DNA from: Nymphaea colorata
Taxonomy: Eukaryota > Streptophyta > Magnoliopsida > Nymphaeales > Nymphaeaceae
Direction: 5' to 3'
Length of the DNA: 64,000 nucleotides
Assembly: GCF_008831285.2 (NCBI RefSeq)
Contig: NC_045138.2
Coordinates: 32,769,934 to 32,833,933, forward strand
Below the pieces are notes generated by a model. That model made no database searches and was not told where the DNA came from. It saw nothing but the letters and a program-made list of their open reading frames with translations. Made by a program: the position numbers and the translations under genes. Shown here one piece after another: positions 32,893 to 46,200 of the stretch. Within the stretch, counting starts at the first letter, position 1, and each line of letters opens with the position of its first letter.

Positions 32893-34389
32893 TGGTCTCA
32901 CGTCAAAAGTTATCTCATAAAAAACTGTATAAGTTCTTGGGATGGCTAGCTTTTCATAAAGTTTACATAATTAAAAAGCTGAACCGCTTTATCACGTGAA
33001 AAAGCAGACGATTTTTTTCTTAGGTAAGAAAGTCCTTGGAGGTTTGCAAAGTGCAAACATGCATGTTTTTCGCAAAGCAAAATGTATACAATTGACGATA
33101 TTAATTTATTTTCATGGGCGTAAAAATCCCTCTGAAATTTTATTATCAGTGAAAGAAGACACAATGTTCACTAGATTTTTTTTTTTTTTTTTGGGGTAGG
33201 GAATGATTTACAAGAGGCACCAACCGCATGTATTGTTGATGGACCAAGCTGTCGATTATGTGAATCTTCACAAAACGTTATATAATTAAACTAAAAAAAA
33301 AATCTAAAACATTTAAAAGTAATAAGAAAATAAACAGGTGCCTTTGTTATTAAATTAAGCCACTTTCCCTGCAAAGTATAATGGCGGAAACAAACGCTAA
33401 CCTAAGATATTAATAACATGGACTTCATGTTCTCGTTAATTTCTTTACTTGCATCTCAGTTTGTCTTTGTTTCACAAAAAGAAGAAGTTAAATAAAACTG
33501 GTCACCCTGCTAATAAAGTACAAGAGTGCTTCTTTGTTTTCTTCCTTCTGTGTCTTCTTGGCTTAGACGGTCGTATAAACAGGATGTGTATGCGTAACGC
33601 TCGGTTGATAAATATGCACAGTACTTGTCTCATTCACCACGCAAATCTGTCCTCATTTCTGTCTCTTTATGTACTGGCGTGGGCATTTCAGTCATTTAAC
33701 ATTTTCCAGGTTCCCGTGGTCGGCGTCACGTGTGGGGCCGGATCTCAGGGATCATGCTGCTGCTCCGCCTGTAACGGCTAGCAATATGACCGTTGAGCAA
33801 ATACCCCCACATTTTTTAATTTTTTTTGGCGAATCCCGAATAATTTTTTTTTTTTCGTGGTTATCATAATTAACGGGACGCCGCTACTCCCGTACCTGCC
33901 CTCCTCCATACCCAAATTGACGACCAAGTCCCTTCCCGGTAAATTATTTGCCCTTTTATTCCTTACCCTCCGGCCCGGTGTACCGGCTTCATCCAGGTCC
34001 GGTTCAAAAGAGATCTTGATCGACTGAGTTCCCGATCTACTTTTTCTTTTTCTTCTGCATTGGCTTCGACAACCCTAAACTTGGGCGCATTTACTCGTTC
34101 TGCCAAACGGAAACCTGGAACTTGTCATTTGGGAAAAATACAGGGCTGTTTATGTAAGCTTTCTTGGCACCAGGGAGTCGTCTGTAATTTGTCCTTAAAT
34201 CCGGACGTGAAACGACTGATCAAATGGAGCGTACAGAGGTCGGGTGGCGTCCGTCACCCGTACTCACACTCCCTAGAGACCCACGTTACACCAGAGACCC
34301 GAACCCATCAAATCGCCCTTGTTCCAAATGGACGGCTGCGATGCGTCCTTCCCTCCCCAGGGTCCCCTGCGGGACCGCTCATCCTTTCG

Positions 34390-34398
34390 CTATATAAG
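34390..34398 (+). promoter_or_regulatory. TATA box of the DUF761 gene
   Basis: ctatataag lies 175 bases before the ATG at 34573, in a GC-richer promoter. It would place the transcription start near 34425 and give a 5' UTR of about 150 bases. The reading frame is open through this region from 34060, but that start codon is TTG, so I take it as untranslated. Confidence 0.65.
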
Positions 34399-34572
34399 CT
34401 CCTGTGTTCCGCCACTCGTCAGTGGCCGTGGTCTATAAGAGCTTGCCTTCCGCCATTTTTCTACCTCTCCTTCTCTGCTTCCTGCTTTCTGACCCTTACT
34501 TCGTCGGAGAATTCGCCGGCGGACGAGCGTGTCCCCTGCGTTTCGTGTGTTCCGGCATCCCAGACGGAAATA

Positions 34573-36044
34573 ATGGCAAGAGTCGGTCAGAGCTCGAGCG
34601 GCACGATTTTGGCGATAAAGATTTGCTTTGCTTCCCTCGGAGTTCTCTTCACCGGCGTTTTTCTGAATATGAGCGTCCCTCTCGCTGTCGAGTTCGTCGT
34701 CTCGGAGGTGCCCCGGATGTGGAGCTCGCTTCGCGTCTGGCTGACGCCGCCGTACCTCTATATCGTGATTAATGCTATTATTCTCACTATAGCTGCCTCC
34801 TCCAGCTTCCAGCACAAGGTGCGAGATGGCTCTGATGACGGAGGCGGTGGACTGAAGGCCGTGGAGGAACGGTCGACGGAGTTCGGCGTCCCGACGGAGC
34901 CGCCTTCGGAGGGGCTCGTAGTCATGCCGGCCTACGACGCGCCGGAGCTGAAGGCGGCGGCTGCTCCCGAGAGCAAGCCGGTCGCGCTGAGTGTGACCGC
35001 CGGCGACGAAGAGGAGGAGGAGGACTTCATAGCGAGGTCCGACTGGTCGCCGAAGAGGAGGCCGGGTGAGGAGATCGTCGCATCGACGGAAGAGGACTCC
35101 TGCGTGACAGAGGAGAGGCCGCCGGTGTCCGCAAGGTTCGGACACCGGAGGGGCGTGAGAGCCAGCCCCGAAGGTAATGAGTTTGAAACGTATTGGAATT
35201 TTCTCTGTCCGAGGTCTAGCCGAGTTGGTCTCTGCAAGATTCGCTTCTTCTGTTTTTACGTTGAGGACTCGGGAGAGTCCCAAGCTTATTCCGGAAAGGA
35301 AATTCGATTCCTTTCAGATCCTTCCGAACCACCAAAGGGGTCTTGAGGAGCATATTCGGAAATTCCGATCCTCGAATCATCGTTCCAACTGTTTGTTTGT
35401 AATCTCGAGTTGGACCGGACGATTCGTCGAGGTAAAAGAATGTGGCGTTGCTTATACGCCATTAATTTCAACCATTGTGAGGGAGGTGAAGTTTGGTTTT
35501 CTTCATGTTACCTCTGTTGGCACTTAAATTCGACCGGTTGGTTTTCTCTTGAAATGATTAAATCCCCTTACGGTCGGTAATAATCTCAGCATTCTGCTGC
35601 TCGTCACGTCATCTTTAAGCTGATCCGATTCATTTGCTTCCCTTTTCAGCCGGCAAGGCACTGGGAGTGGCGCGGTCCCGGCGCCACGAGACGCTGGAGA
35701 GCACCTGGAAGACGATTACGGACGGCCGTCCCATCCCTCTCGCCAGGCACCTGAAGAAGTCGGAGACATGGGAGACTCACGGCCGGCCAAGGCAGGACGC
35801 GGAAGCGGTAACCCCATTGAAGAAGTCGGACACGGTGAAGGAAGGGAGGGTAGCCGGATCGCCGTCGCCATCGCCGTCTCCGGGCTCAGGCAAGCAGGGT
35901 CTCCGAAAGGAACCTTCTCTGAGCCAGGACGATCTCAACAGACGTGTTGAGGCCTTCATCAAGAAGTTCAACGAGGAGATGAGGCTGCAACGTCAAGAGT
36001 CTCTGAAGCATTACACGGAGATGGTAAATCGTGGCAGCCGCTAG
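34573..36044 (+). CDS. DUF4408/DUF761 membrane protein (A70-like), two exons
   Basis: Exons 34573-35173 and 35650-36044, joined in phase 1 across a GT-AG intron, give 331 residues. Two hydrophobic segments are visible near the N-terminus, about residues 8-35 (ILAIKICFASLGVLF region) and 58-78 (YLYIVINAIILTIAA), matching DUF4408. The middle is acidic and Ala/Pro-rich, with a run of five Glu, and is followed by a basic stretch. The C-terminus (about 285-325, DDLNRRVEAFIKKFNEEMR) is the DUF761 motif. Plant family members are often induced by stress or pathogen signals, but the biochemical role is not known; membrane anchoring is inferred from the sequence. The exons are clearly GC-richer than the surroundings. 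Confidence 0.88.
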
Positions 36045-36542
36045 GGCTTTTCTTTTCTCTTCTTTCCTCTTTTCCCTAGGGCGGTTTTTATTTGTGGGTA
36101 TAGGGGAAATCGGCTATAGGAAAATGAAGTTTTTTTTTTTTTTTTTTTTTTTATCTGCTTGTTGTTTAGAGAACTGTAGATTATTCGTCTACGGTAATAG
36201 GTTTCAGCTCTTCTCTTCTCCCCCTTTTTTGTCTGCATAAAAGTTTGGAACGGAAGAATGTGTAAAGTCTGCTTGAATCAGTGAATGTGGTTTACTTTGA
36301 AAATGGTGGATTGACATTATTTAGTTACTGAATTGGCCTGTTAAAAGTTTGGATTCTTTTAGATGGCAGGTTGTTTAAGACGGAAATTTTATTTCCTTGG
36401 GATGGTGCTTATTTTAGCTGCTTTGATCAAGCAAATGAATTGTTTTCAGTTCCATCTGTCTTCTTGGGCCATTTACTTGCTTCATTCATTCTGGGGCTTT
36501 GGAAGCTGCGATTGGTGCGTTTTAGGTATGGGGACAGTTGGT

Positions 36543-36616
36543 GGTTCATTCCTGCGTAGTGAATGAAACGTTTCACTATGGTTCATTCCTGCGTAGTGAA
36601 TGAAACGTTTCACTAT
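36543..36616. repeat. 37-bp perfect tandem duplication
   Basis: Two identical adjacent copies (36543-36579 and 36580-36616) of a 37-bp unit starting ggttcattcctgcg. Identity of the copies points to a recent slippage or repair event. Confidence 0.9.
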
Positions 36617-38073
36617 TATAAACTTGATATGTTTTGCGTTTCTCCTGCAAATTTAGTCGTCGCTCTTTCATCGGTTTCTGCATTAGTGGTGTCTGATCAC
36701 GTGTTACTGAATAAACATCCTGACGCCATCCATCAGCTAAGAGAAGACCCCGGCCTAGAGAATATGCGTCTATCTGAGCTCCGTTTTAATCATAGGAGAG
36801 GGTCCAAAGATCCTTTGCTTGATGTTTTATTAAAATATTTCCGGAGTAAGATATGCTAAAATGTTTTCTGATATGAACTTTGTGGCTATTTTTTTATGTA
36901 AAACGGACAAACTCTCCTGTTTAGAAAAAAGTCAAAATCCGTGCTGCAACAGCGGTTCCGTGAGTTGTCACTAATGAAACCATAGAATGTGGGGCCCTCT
37001 GCAATTTAAACGGTCAAGTCGGTTTCACAAATATAATATGATAATTCTTTTTGGGGCATCTTTATCCTCTTGGCTGAATCGCCAATCAAGGCCTGTAAGT
37101 TGGCGAGAGTGCCCCATGGCCAGAGAAGAGAGAGGAAGATGGAACAGGATCATTCGCTTTACTGTAAATAAATGCCCTTAAAGTGTGGGCTGGCTTTCGG
37201 CGGAAACGCGAGTCCCTTTCTTTCCCTTTCTCTGAGAGGCGACTCTTGTATTATGTAGTGGGTACGCCATCATCTTTATGGGTGTCATCGTTCATGCTGC
37301 TTTTTGCATCTCAGCCCATCATGTTCTTGTATTCCTTTGTTTGTCCAATCACGGAGTGAAAATTTTTGCTCCGTTTTCTGGGATATATGGTTAAGGGCGT
37401 CTTGTCATATTAGGAGATGACAAAATCGTATCGTGGGAGAGCTTTCCTGTACAATCAGATGCGCTCTGAGAAAGAAAATTAGTTTCAGGCTATGATGATG
37501 TTCCTTTAGTCCGTCAAAAAGTTGAGCCCATTATGTTCCATTTCATAACTGAAAATCTTGTTTCTGTTGAAGCAACGTGGTTATATTTCGTGTGTTAGCT
37601 AGTTTATCAGAAAGGCTATTCTTGGTTGCTACTTGAGCATAAAGCCGTAACCAGTAAATTGATCATGACTATGAGAGCCGATGTCGAAGGGGTGCGGATG
37701 GCTCTTCAGGTGAGCAGGAAGTTAAACAACACATCACCCGGAAAACGCTCAAGGGCTCCTCATCATTTCCCCTACCTTCAATACGTTATGTTATGTTAGG
37801 AAGTGGGTAGAATACGGTATACTCTCATGATTGTACCTTTTACAATACTTACAAGAATTTCATGATTGTACCTTTTAAAATACAAGAGAGTAGTACTTAC
37901 AAGAATCGAACATCGACATGCCTGTCTGTCCAAGAAGCTATGTTATGCTACTTGAGGTGGATGCAATTGGCTCTGTTTACAGTAAACCTATCAAGAACTT
38001 CCCATAATATTTTCCCCCTTCTGAATGAAAACAAGCCTTTTTAGGACAGCCTAATTTTTATTGAAGTACTAGT

Positions 38074-38154
38074 TTCTATGAAATCGTCTACCATGTTGGA
38101 TTTTGTTAAGGTCGTTCCTCATGAACGATCCAACATGGTAGACCATTCATAGAA
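38074..38154. other. Long stem-loop
   Basis: The arms 38074-38100 and 38129-38154 are reverse complements at about 23 of 26 positions (tctaccatgttgga pairs with tccaacatggtaga). The loop itself contains a short inner pair (cgttc with gaacg). The stem length resembles a plant microRNA precursor or a foldback MITE. Expression cannot be judged from sequence. Confidence 0.6.
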
Positions 38155-39485
38155 TTATTCAAGAAGAAGCATTTTTCTTTAGACTGTAAGTCATTGTAGA
38201 TTTATTACATTAATCTTGATTTATTATATCGGGGTTAACTTCTAAGTGCGGGCATGAAACTCCACATACTCGATGCTTGTGTGCATTGCAATGTACGTGT
38301 CACTTAAGTTACGAAAACTAATGCAATATTATAAACAATGTTCGAGACGTAAGCCAGCAACATTAGAGTAATCTTCAAAAATTAATCTGCCAGCATTAGT
38401 ACATTATTTGAGACCTCCCTTGTACAGCATCTTAACAAATCCGACTCTATATGTTAAAACATTAAAATTGTCATTAAGAATTGCCGAGTTTGCACCATTA
38501 AAAGAAGGCGGAAATTGGTGGATCTGGAGCCGTATGTCAGCTTATACTCTCGTATTTATGATCTATGATAATAGATGCCATGTCATTTGTCAAATTAAGA
38601 TGAGATGTAATTAGTACTGCAATTCAGAAAGAAATCAGATGGCAGCGAACGTGCACAACAGATCAAAATCTGGAAGGCACGTGAACCGGGGGGCTTGGGA
38701 ATCCCCAGAAATTTCTGAATTCAATTGCTATGGTAGGAAAAGGGAAATCAGTAACATAGTTTCTCCTCTGACAAGGCACAAGCGCGACAAGTGGCTGTGC
38801 CAACTCTTCCACTGGTTAGAACTGTAGTTACTCAGTAAGGGCGTTCAGAAGCTGGGTTGGATAATTTCCTTTAGGTTGTAAAGGCGATTTAAGATAATTA
38901 AATCATACGACCACAATTTGGTTTTAGATTCCGAAACTGATGCTTGCATATGAGTTCATACGAATTGCCACAAATCTAAAAATAAAATAAACAAAACATA
39001 AAGCTTAATTAATGAAAGTACATGTACTAGTAAACATATAAGAACACACAGATAAATGAAGCAGCTTCTGAATTTGACTTACAAGTCTAATCAAGCTAAC
39101 TTTGAATAAACATAACCACTTCGTGCTAAATCTACTAAGTTGTAATTAACATGTTAAATCCAATTGAAATAAAAGCGGTATGGGCTGAACTTATTCAAGC
39201 CATGAGCTGCTTGTTCAATTCTTAGTCCTACCCGAATCATACCTTTGCGCCAGACCAGCATGAATTTAAAGACCCAGCCCAAGTAAGCATGTGGCCTAAC
39301 AGGCAGTCCTTGGTGCTGATGGTCTGTCGATGGCCTGACCAACTTAGGTCCGACCCAGTCGATCACTCGTCTACAGGACAGCAAGCCAACCGGCTGTCTC
39401 ACCCTAAATGAGAAGAACTTCGTGATGTCTTCGAAGCAAGGTGCAAACATGCATGCTTATTCTCTCTAGTAAATATTGTTGTATT

Positions 39486-39655
39486 TTGGAATGTCGCTAT
39501 ATTGAAACTTGAGAGATTTCTACGGAAAATCATTTTAAAACATGTTATAAACTTTTTTTGAGTTTTTATAAACACTCGAATCACTGTTTTCGAATTTTCA
39601 TCAATGTAGAAAGTAGGAAGCTCATATCTCAAGTTTTAATATAGCGACATTCCAA
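39486..39655. mobile_element. Foldback MITE with long terminal inverted repeats
   Basis: A 170-bp element with terminal inverted repeats of about 33 bp (left ttggaatgtcgctatatt, right aatatagcgacattccaa) and few mismatches. The interior is AT-rich and non-coding. Target duplication is not clear. Confidence 0.7.
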
Positions 39656-40240
39656 TGCTGCTTCGGTTGTCAGTACATTCTTGCAAGCTTCCATGCTCTG
39701 ATTCTTCACGCACAACGGCACAAGAAACACGGCATATCACAGGCTTCTGTTTCTAAGGCTAAGAACAGATTACGGGTTAGCTACAAAATTTCCATAAAGA
39801 TGTCGGAAACATAATCTACAACTAAAAGCTAACATGTACTAGATCTCTCTTTGTCTTAAGGTTAGTTAAGGAAGGATTAGGAAAAAGTTGGCGCCTGAAT
39901 AAATTACTCCTTGGCTTTAAAAAATTTCTATTCTACAACCAAGACCGGCAGCCACATGCTAATTTTACAACAAAATTTCTCTATTCTCATCTTGAAATCT
40001 TACTACCCTATACAAGATGACTTAGCTGGTCTGCTGCATGTATATGTCCACCGCGCGCAGTTTTCCCCTGCATTCTGCTTGTCCGGCACAAATCTCACTG
40101 TTAGATGTGAAAGGGACAATAAGTTCCCAGAGAAGGAGAAAGATTTGAGTTCCAATCCTCTCCTCAGGAACACTTGCAGCTTCTATGCTGACAACCAAGA
40201 GAGAGCTGCACGACAGATCGAGATTGGCATGACAGTATAA

Positions 40241-43200
40241 TCATGCAGCAGTGGTCGCTGGCTTGGAGAACAGGGTTGCTCCAGGACTGCGTACTTCTCC
40301 CTGCAAGCCAAGCTCATGGGAATCACCATTAGTCTCTCCTATTTTTTCATCAACTAGGTCCACAGTATTTGTGCCTGTTTGTTTTTCTTGAGCTCTGGAC
40401 GAACACCCGATCCCCATCCACATAAAATCATGGAATGGCTTTGCCATGTCGACTGCGTCTGAACAAGGACATAAATCCTCTTCACGCTCAGGCTGACTGT
40501 TCAAATCTATTTTGGCCTTTCCTGCACCACCACCCTTCTCCTTGTAAGCCAAACAGGTTTGTAATCCTCCATTATCTGCTGCATTTCTTGACAAATCTGA
40601 ACTCTGTTTGCTTGGATCATCATCTGGTTTCTCTGACGCCACTTCCTGCAAGCAAGTTATGACTTTATCCTCGGTTTTTTCAGGTGAACTAGGGTGGTTC
40701 CTCTGAGCATTTTCTGCTTCCTTTTCTGACTGCCGCTTCTTCTTCCGCAACATGAGAGTTTGGAACCTTCTCTTCACCATCAGACAGACATTGCATGTGC
40801 AAGTAGGCTCATGCTTTGGACCCTGCCCACTTGGTGGCTGGATGCAAACTATGCATGTGCATCCTGGGCGATGACGGGGATGCCTTGTGGTGGGTGCATG
40901 TGTTGAGGGATGATGTGACTCATTTTCATCGAAAATGGCTAGGTCCGCGAGCTCATCAAGCTTGGTGAGACGCTCCCCGCTTTTGAGCTTTTTTGATACA
41001 TGAGTTTCTTTATGTGCTGCACATGGCAGAGGCAAGCCAACTATAAGAACTAGGAAATGGAAATGCAATTATTAATTAAGCACAAGCATACAAATGATGT
41101 GCCACATCTATCGAGAAAAACATTCAGCATTTTTAGCACTGCATTTTGCAGAAACATGTAAAGCAAATAATGCTTGCTTGAGGATGATTTTTCTTCGTCC
41201 CCCCTACAAATGTTTCTTTGGACCTATTATTACCTATCTACAGAAAGGTGTCATAGGCTCATAGCATATTCGAAAATCTGAACAGATGAAGAGGAGGTCT
41301 ATGTCATTCATTCTTGAAGAAAAAACTAAAAAGTAATTAAGCTGGTAAGGAGAAAATGCTACATACCAAACTTGGGATCTGGGTCTTGACCAGAGAAAAT
41401 TCACATTTCCAGGAAAAAAGTTCCATGACTTTAGGAGCCTATGGGGGAGGCTTGATTTGACCACATTGAAGTTTGGACATTATAAAGTCCAGATAGATGG
41501 TTTCAAACATTAAGAATGCAATACGACAGCCAGATAAGGATTTAGAATCAATCAAGTAAAATGCATCAAGAAGTTCAGAGCTACCAATTACGGTCAAAGG
41601 TGGACTAGATTGCAAATGGATGAACTGACAGGCATACCAATCTTTGAAGGAAACCCCTGGAGTTGCTCTGTGGGAACCTCCTGTGCTGATGAACATGAAG
41701 ACCTGAAAAAGGTCACTGTCACAACAAGATAATCCGGCATTGAAGATGGTATAGCATAGATGTTCTCATTGCATCCTCAGGGTTTCACCTGGAATGCGTC
41801 ACCCTTATCAGCATAGATATCAGCTTGCCTATGATTAACCATCAGACGACAGGCCGTACTACTGAATCTTGCTCTATAAAACTAGTCAACAGAAGAAACC
41901 GATCGAGCTGATGTTCTCATGCAAGATGTGGCTTCTCTATCAGAAAGGAAACACTCATTGCAAGTAATGAGGCACAACATTGCAGGCCCAAGATGAAAAG
42001 GAGACATGCCTTCACATTTTCACAGCTATCCCACACCTTGCATGACAATTTCTTTGTAGGGGCCAACTTTTTGCTTCTAGTCTTCAAAGAGTTGGTCCAC
42101 TTTCGAAATTTCCTGATATGATCCACAGTCTTTTGGTCTCTGATTACCATTTTGTAAAATTTTGCATTTTATTCTACTACTTTTTCCTTTTGAAGGTGAA
42201 GAATATTCATTTACTTTCTTAGAAAAGAAACAGTTAACAGTGTTATTTGATTAATCATTAAATTTAGAAAAAATCGAGCCTGAACCAATGGGCTATTGAC
42301 GGACTATGGAGAGGATAAGCATGAAATTTTCCAGTAAAGCAGAGACCATGCAGGAAAACTCAGAAATGTGACACCCGTCTGGTAAAGATGCAAAAGATAG
42401 TAATTTAGTACCCATGAGGAAAGGTCAACAACTTTCCCTTTCACAAATAAGACAACTAGCTATGGAGTTGATTCAAACCAACAGTTCACCTTACTGGATC
42501 CCACACATTGTCTGAGCAGACCCATTTTGGAGGTAGATGAGCATCAACAGGCAGCTTACGCCACTTTGAACAGTCCTTGCACTGCACCCATTGTGTCTTT
42601 TCCCTAGTATGAATACAGAGACAAGCTTGATACACAAAATCAAACGTGGTACTAGGGATCAATATAGTATCAACAAATAACAATGGCAGTGAAAACAAGA
42701 ACCAAAACAGATTACATTTTTTTAATTCTTTATTGACATCCCACAAGGAAATGATATGTTTATGTCACATTGAAGCCCAAATCTTGATTTCCAAAAAACC
42801 AAACTTAATATTGCTAAAGTTATCATATCCAACCACACAGAGATTATATGCATATGCACAAGTAAACACAACACATATTTCAATTGCTGAAAAAATGCAG
42901 TTCTTTGTTATTTTACTTTTGATAAAATCATGCAACCTAGAATAGAATCAATTGAGAATCCTGGTCTTCGGTTTTGAATTTGGTTCCAATTGAGTTGTTC
43001 AAACTGCATGTCAGAGCTCACACTTAAATGGAAGTATACAATGATGCCCGGCCCAATGCCCACCCCTACCTGTAATCACCTAGTTCAAGCATGGTCCAAT
43101 GATCACGGGCACCAAGGTACTTGGGTAAACTTGATATAGCCTAGCCCATGCTATTCTTAGAACTCTTTAAGCCCAAGGCTTAGGAAAATGATATCCGAGC

Positions 43201-46200
43201 TTGGGATCCACAATTTCCAGTTTATTCTGATGATGGAAATTAACGATTTCCACCTGCTATTCTCCTGTCTTAAACAGATGAAAAACAACAAGTTTTGTTG
43301 CTTTTAATTAAGGCAGTGAATGATAGTTTAAACTTTAAAGCTTCAAACTTTTCTCTCGTGCTTTCCAGATTTCCAACCTCAATAATGTCCAGTTTACCAT
43401 TTTACTATGCTTTAAGCAGACAAACAACAATTATATTGAACTGATCTAAATTTCAAAATGGAACCATCCATAAAGTTGCAACAGAAACAAGTCATTACCC
43501 AATATTATTGGCAGACAATATAGTTTGTTTTCCTAGTACTGGTGGTTCCTGTCAAAAGGTGGCCACATCAGTAGGCAATAGAAGCAGCCGGATAAAAAAA
43601 TATATGATAAAAACAGAAGGGTTCATAAATGGAAGAAACTGGCTTTGACAATATTGGCTTTTTAACTTAAATGGAAAGTCTAAATGTCTGCGTTTCTCTA
43701 CAGAGAAATGTGTTGCCATTCAGGGTAAATAATATCCTTCCCATGGCATCCATCATATTTAACAAAGAGGAAAGAAATAGATAAACAGTAGCCAATATAT
43801 TCATATGCATGAAGGTAAGCACGTGCTCAAAATCAAGGCAGATGAAGTGCCTTCACCAACAAATACAAATTTACAAGAAAATCAAGATTTGTAACATTTA
43901 TCTTTATCATTTCCCTTTTTAATATAAACTACCAAAGAAATCAGAAGAATAAATATATTTTTCCTAATGCTGAAGGGAATATCTATTAAAAAAGCGAAGA
44001 CAACTTTGAACAACTCTGCGGAAGTCAGAAAACAAGAAGACCAGAATACAGGACCAAACGAGAAGACTATCCAGACCCAGACCTTCTAACAGCTTTTCTT
44101 CTTTGTTATCTTATGCCATGGTATCACAGACATCTGGCTTTGTAATTCAACATTACGACAAACATCCTACTTTCGATAAACTGGTCATATGTTCAATCTG
44201 TACAATGATGTGATTCCTCATGACTATATGCAACAAGAAGAGCTCTCCATGAGCATGGCATTACTTTTTTTCTCCTTCCAAGGTGCTACATGCAGTTTAT
44301 TGTTGACAAGCTTATGCGTTGAAAATCTAGAATCCTGCCTAAGTTTCTTCTTCTGGTAGACCCTCCTGTCAACCAGTCACTCAGAAATTGATTGGACATC
44401 CTTATTTCTACTTTTTTCCATCAACGCCATTTTGTCCTTGCTCTAATATTAATGAAATTTATGGCACATTACAAAAGTTAAACTAGATTTTTGTATAGAA
44501 GATTTCAAATGACTAATTGTAATAAAATGATTCCTCAAGAAAATTATATCAACCAGTGGCATGCACTTTTGACTTCATTATGTTTATAGTGAAAAAGAAA
44601 ATCTAGCAAACAATACAGACAAAGCTTATCATGGGAAGCTTTTGGAAGGAACATTGTGTAATAGTAAAGCACATTATCTGCCAAACCTCGTACTCCTCAA
44701 ATTCATGGCCTTCAATAATTACAATACTGGGAACATGGTTTGGAGGCGGCTGTAGGAATTCCTGTACTTCCTCCCACGTCATTTTCACCTTCATTAGTGT
44801 GCTGTCAACATAAGGTCGCCTGTTTTTTGAACCAAAAGCTCTATTTCTCCTTTTATCTGGTGTCAAATCAGAGGCATATTTGGTTTTACCTGCTATGTTA
44901 TTCATAGACTTGGAATGGCAAAGGTTAACCAGGTCAATCTACTTGCCTGACGAATCATTGGCTGACCCAATGTTTGCTTTTGAAGAAATATAAGGGAGAG
45001 CTGTTACAACTTCCTTGCATCTGTCGAACCTACTTGAAACTTCCCCACCTGTATGTTTCTCAAGTGACTGAACATCCTGTGAAGAATTAACCAAGAACAA
45101 GCATAGTGACCAATTAGCACCGCAGAACCTTCAACATTTGAATGTAAACTGTAAAAAGAAAAATCACCAAAATCAACCTTAAGATATATGTCTTACGTAC
45201 TATGTAGAAAACAACAAATCAAGTCAGAAGATACAGGTAGGATAAAAGAACAAATAAGAACTCTAATGATAGGATATGGCTTGCTCCAAAATGGACAATT
45301 GACGCATGGTAGGAAAAACAAATGTCTGTGTGGAGCTTTAAGAACTGAACCTCAAAAATTTATGAAGAACTTTTATGAACATGCCAATGCAGCAAATAAG
45401 TGGTTCTTGTTAGAACTATCCAAACTCTACTAACTTTATGTTACATTATGATGGTAGGCCTTAAGAACATGACTTGTATAAGTTAGTCGTCACTGTGATA
45501 GACTGCAAAAGCCCATTTTTCAGCTCAAATCATACAAGAAAGGACAATGAAGATGGTTGATGTGTGCTACAGGCTTTTCTCTTAGTTTTCATATAATTGT
45601 GTTGAACTGGTCCCGTTTGAGAGTTGAGTTCTCTCCTGTGATTTTTCATATAATTTTCTATTTCAGCCTTTCAGGTATGCCTTGACATTCATTGTACCAG
45701 CTGGTCTCATTTGAGAGCTGGTTTATGTTCAGTGAGCTTTGCATATCGTTTTCTATCTCAGGTGCTCCCCAGGGACACCTTAACATTGCCCTTTTCCTTT
45801 CTAGTCTATTTTAAGTCCCCAGACATCCAATGAACACAACAAACAAGGTGGTCTTCCCTGATTATAAGCAAAAGAAAACAAGAAAACATCTTATATCATC
45901 TACCTCCATAATTGAACACATGAAGGAAACATTCACATCATCTACCTCAAATGGTTGAACACACATAAAAGATTTGTATAACCATAACCACATGAAACAA
46001 CGGTTATTAATGAACGAGTGGCACAAAAAGAAAATCAGCAATCCATTTATCAACCATAAACAGATTCACATGCATTCCTGTGAGAAGAAAAAGGACTAGA
46101 GATAAATTTTTAACAGCATGGCATACCCAACATGAGAGCACAGGTAGATCACTCTACATCATTTTCACTGGCATATCATTTAAGTTTTAACCATATGGAA

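Larger units (their letters stand above)
22285..34389. other. 12 kb repeat-rich spacer without a recognisable gene
   Basis: AT-rich DNA between AGD5 and the DUF761 gene. It holds MITE remnants, a hAT-like end fragment, a CACTA-like remnant and AT dinucleotide runs (about 30449-30482 and 32855-32887), some listed separately. The short open frames match no family I know, and many start at codons other than ATG. No LTR pair or transposase was found. Confidence 0.5.
36045..40240. other. Spacer between the DUF761 and VAL genes
   Basis: The 4.2 kb spacer includes the DUF761 3' UTR, with a poly-T run near 36130. A 37-bp tandem duplication, an 81-nt hairpin and a 170-bp foldback MITE are listed separately. 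No coding frame with a recognisable family was found. Confidence 0.5.

Noticed and set aside
34060-34572. Upstream in-frame extension of the DUF761 gene
   Set aside because: It starts with TTG, spans the TATA box and shows no family similarity. The ATG at 34573 matches the family start.
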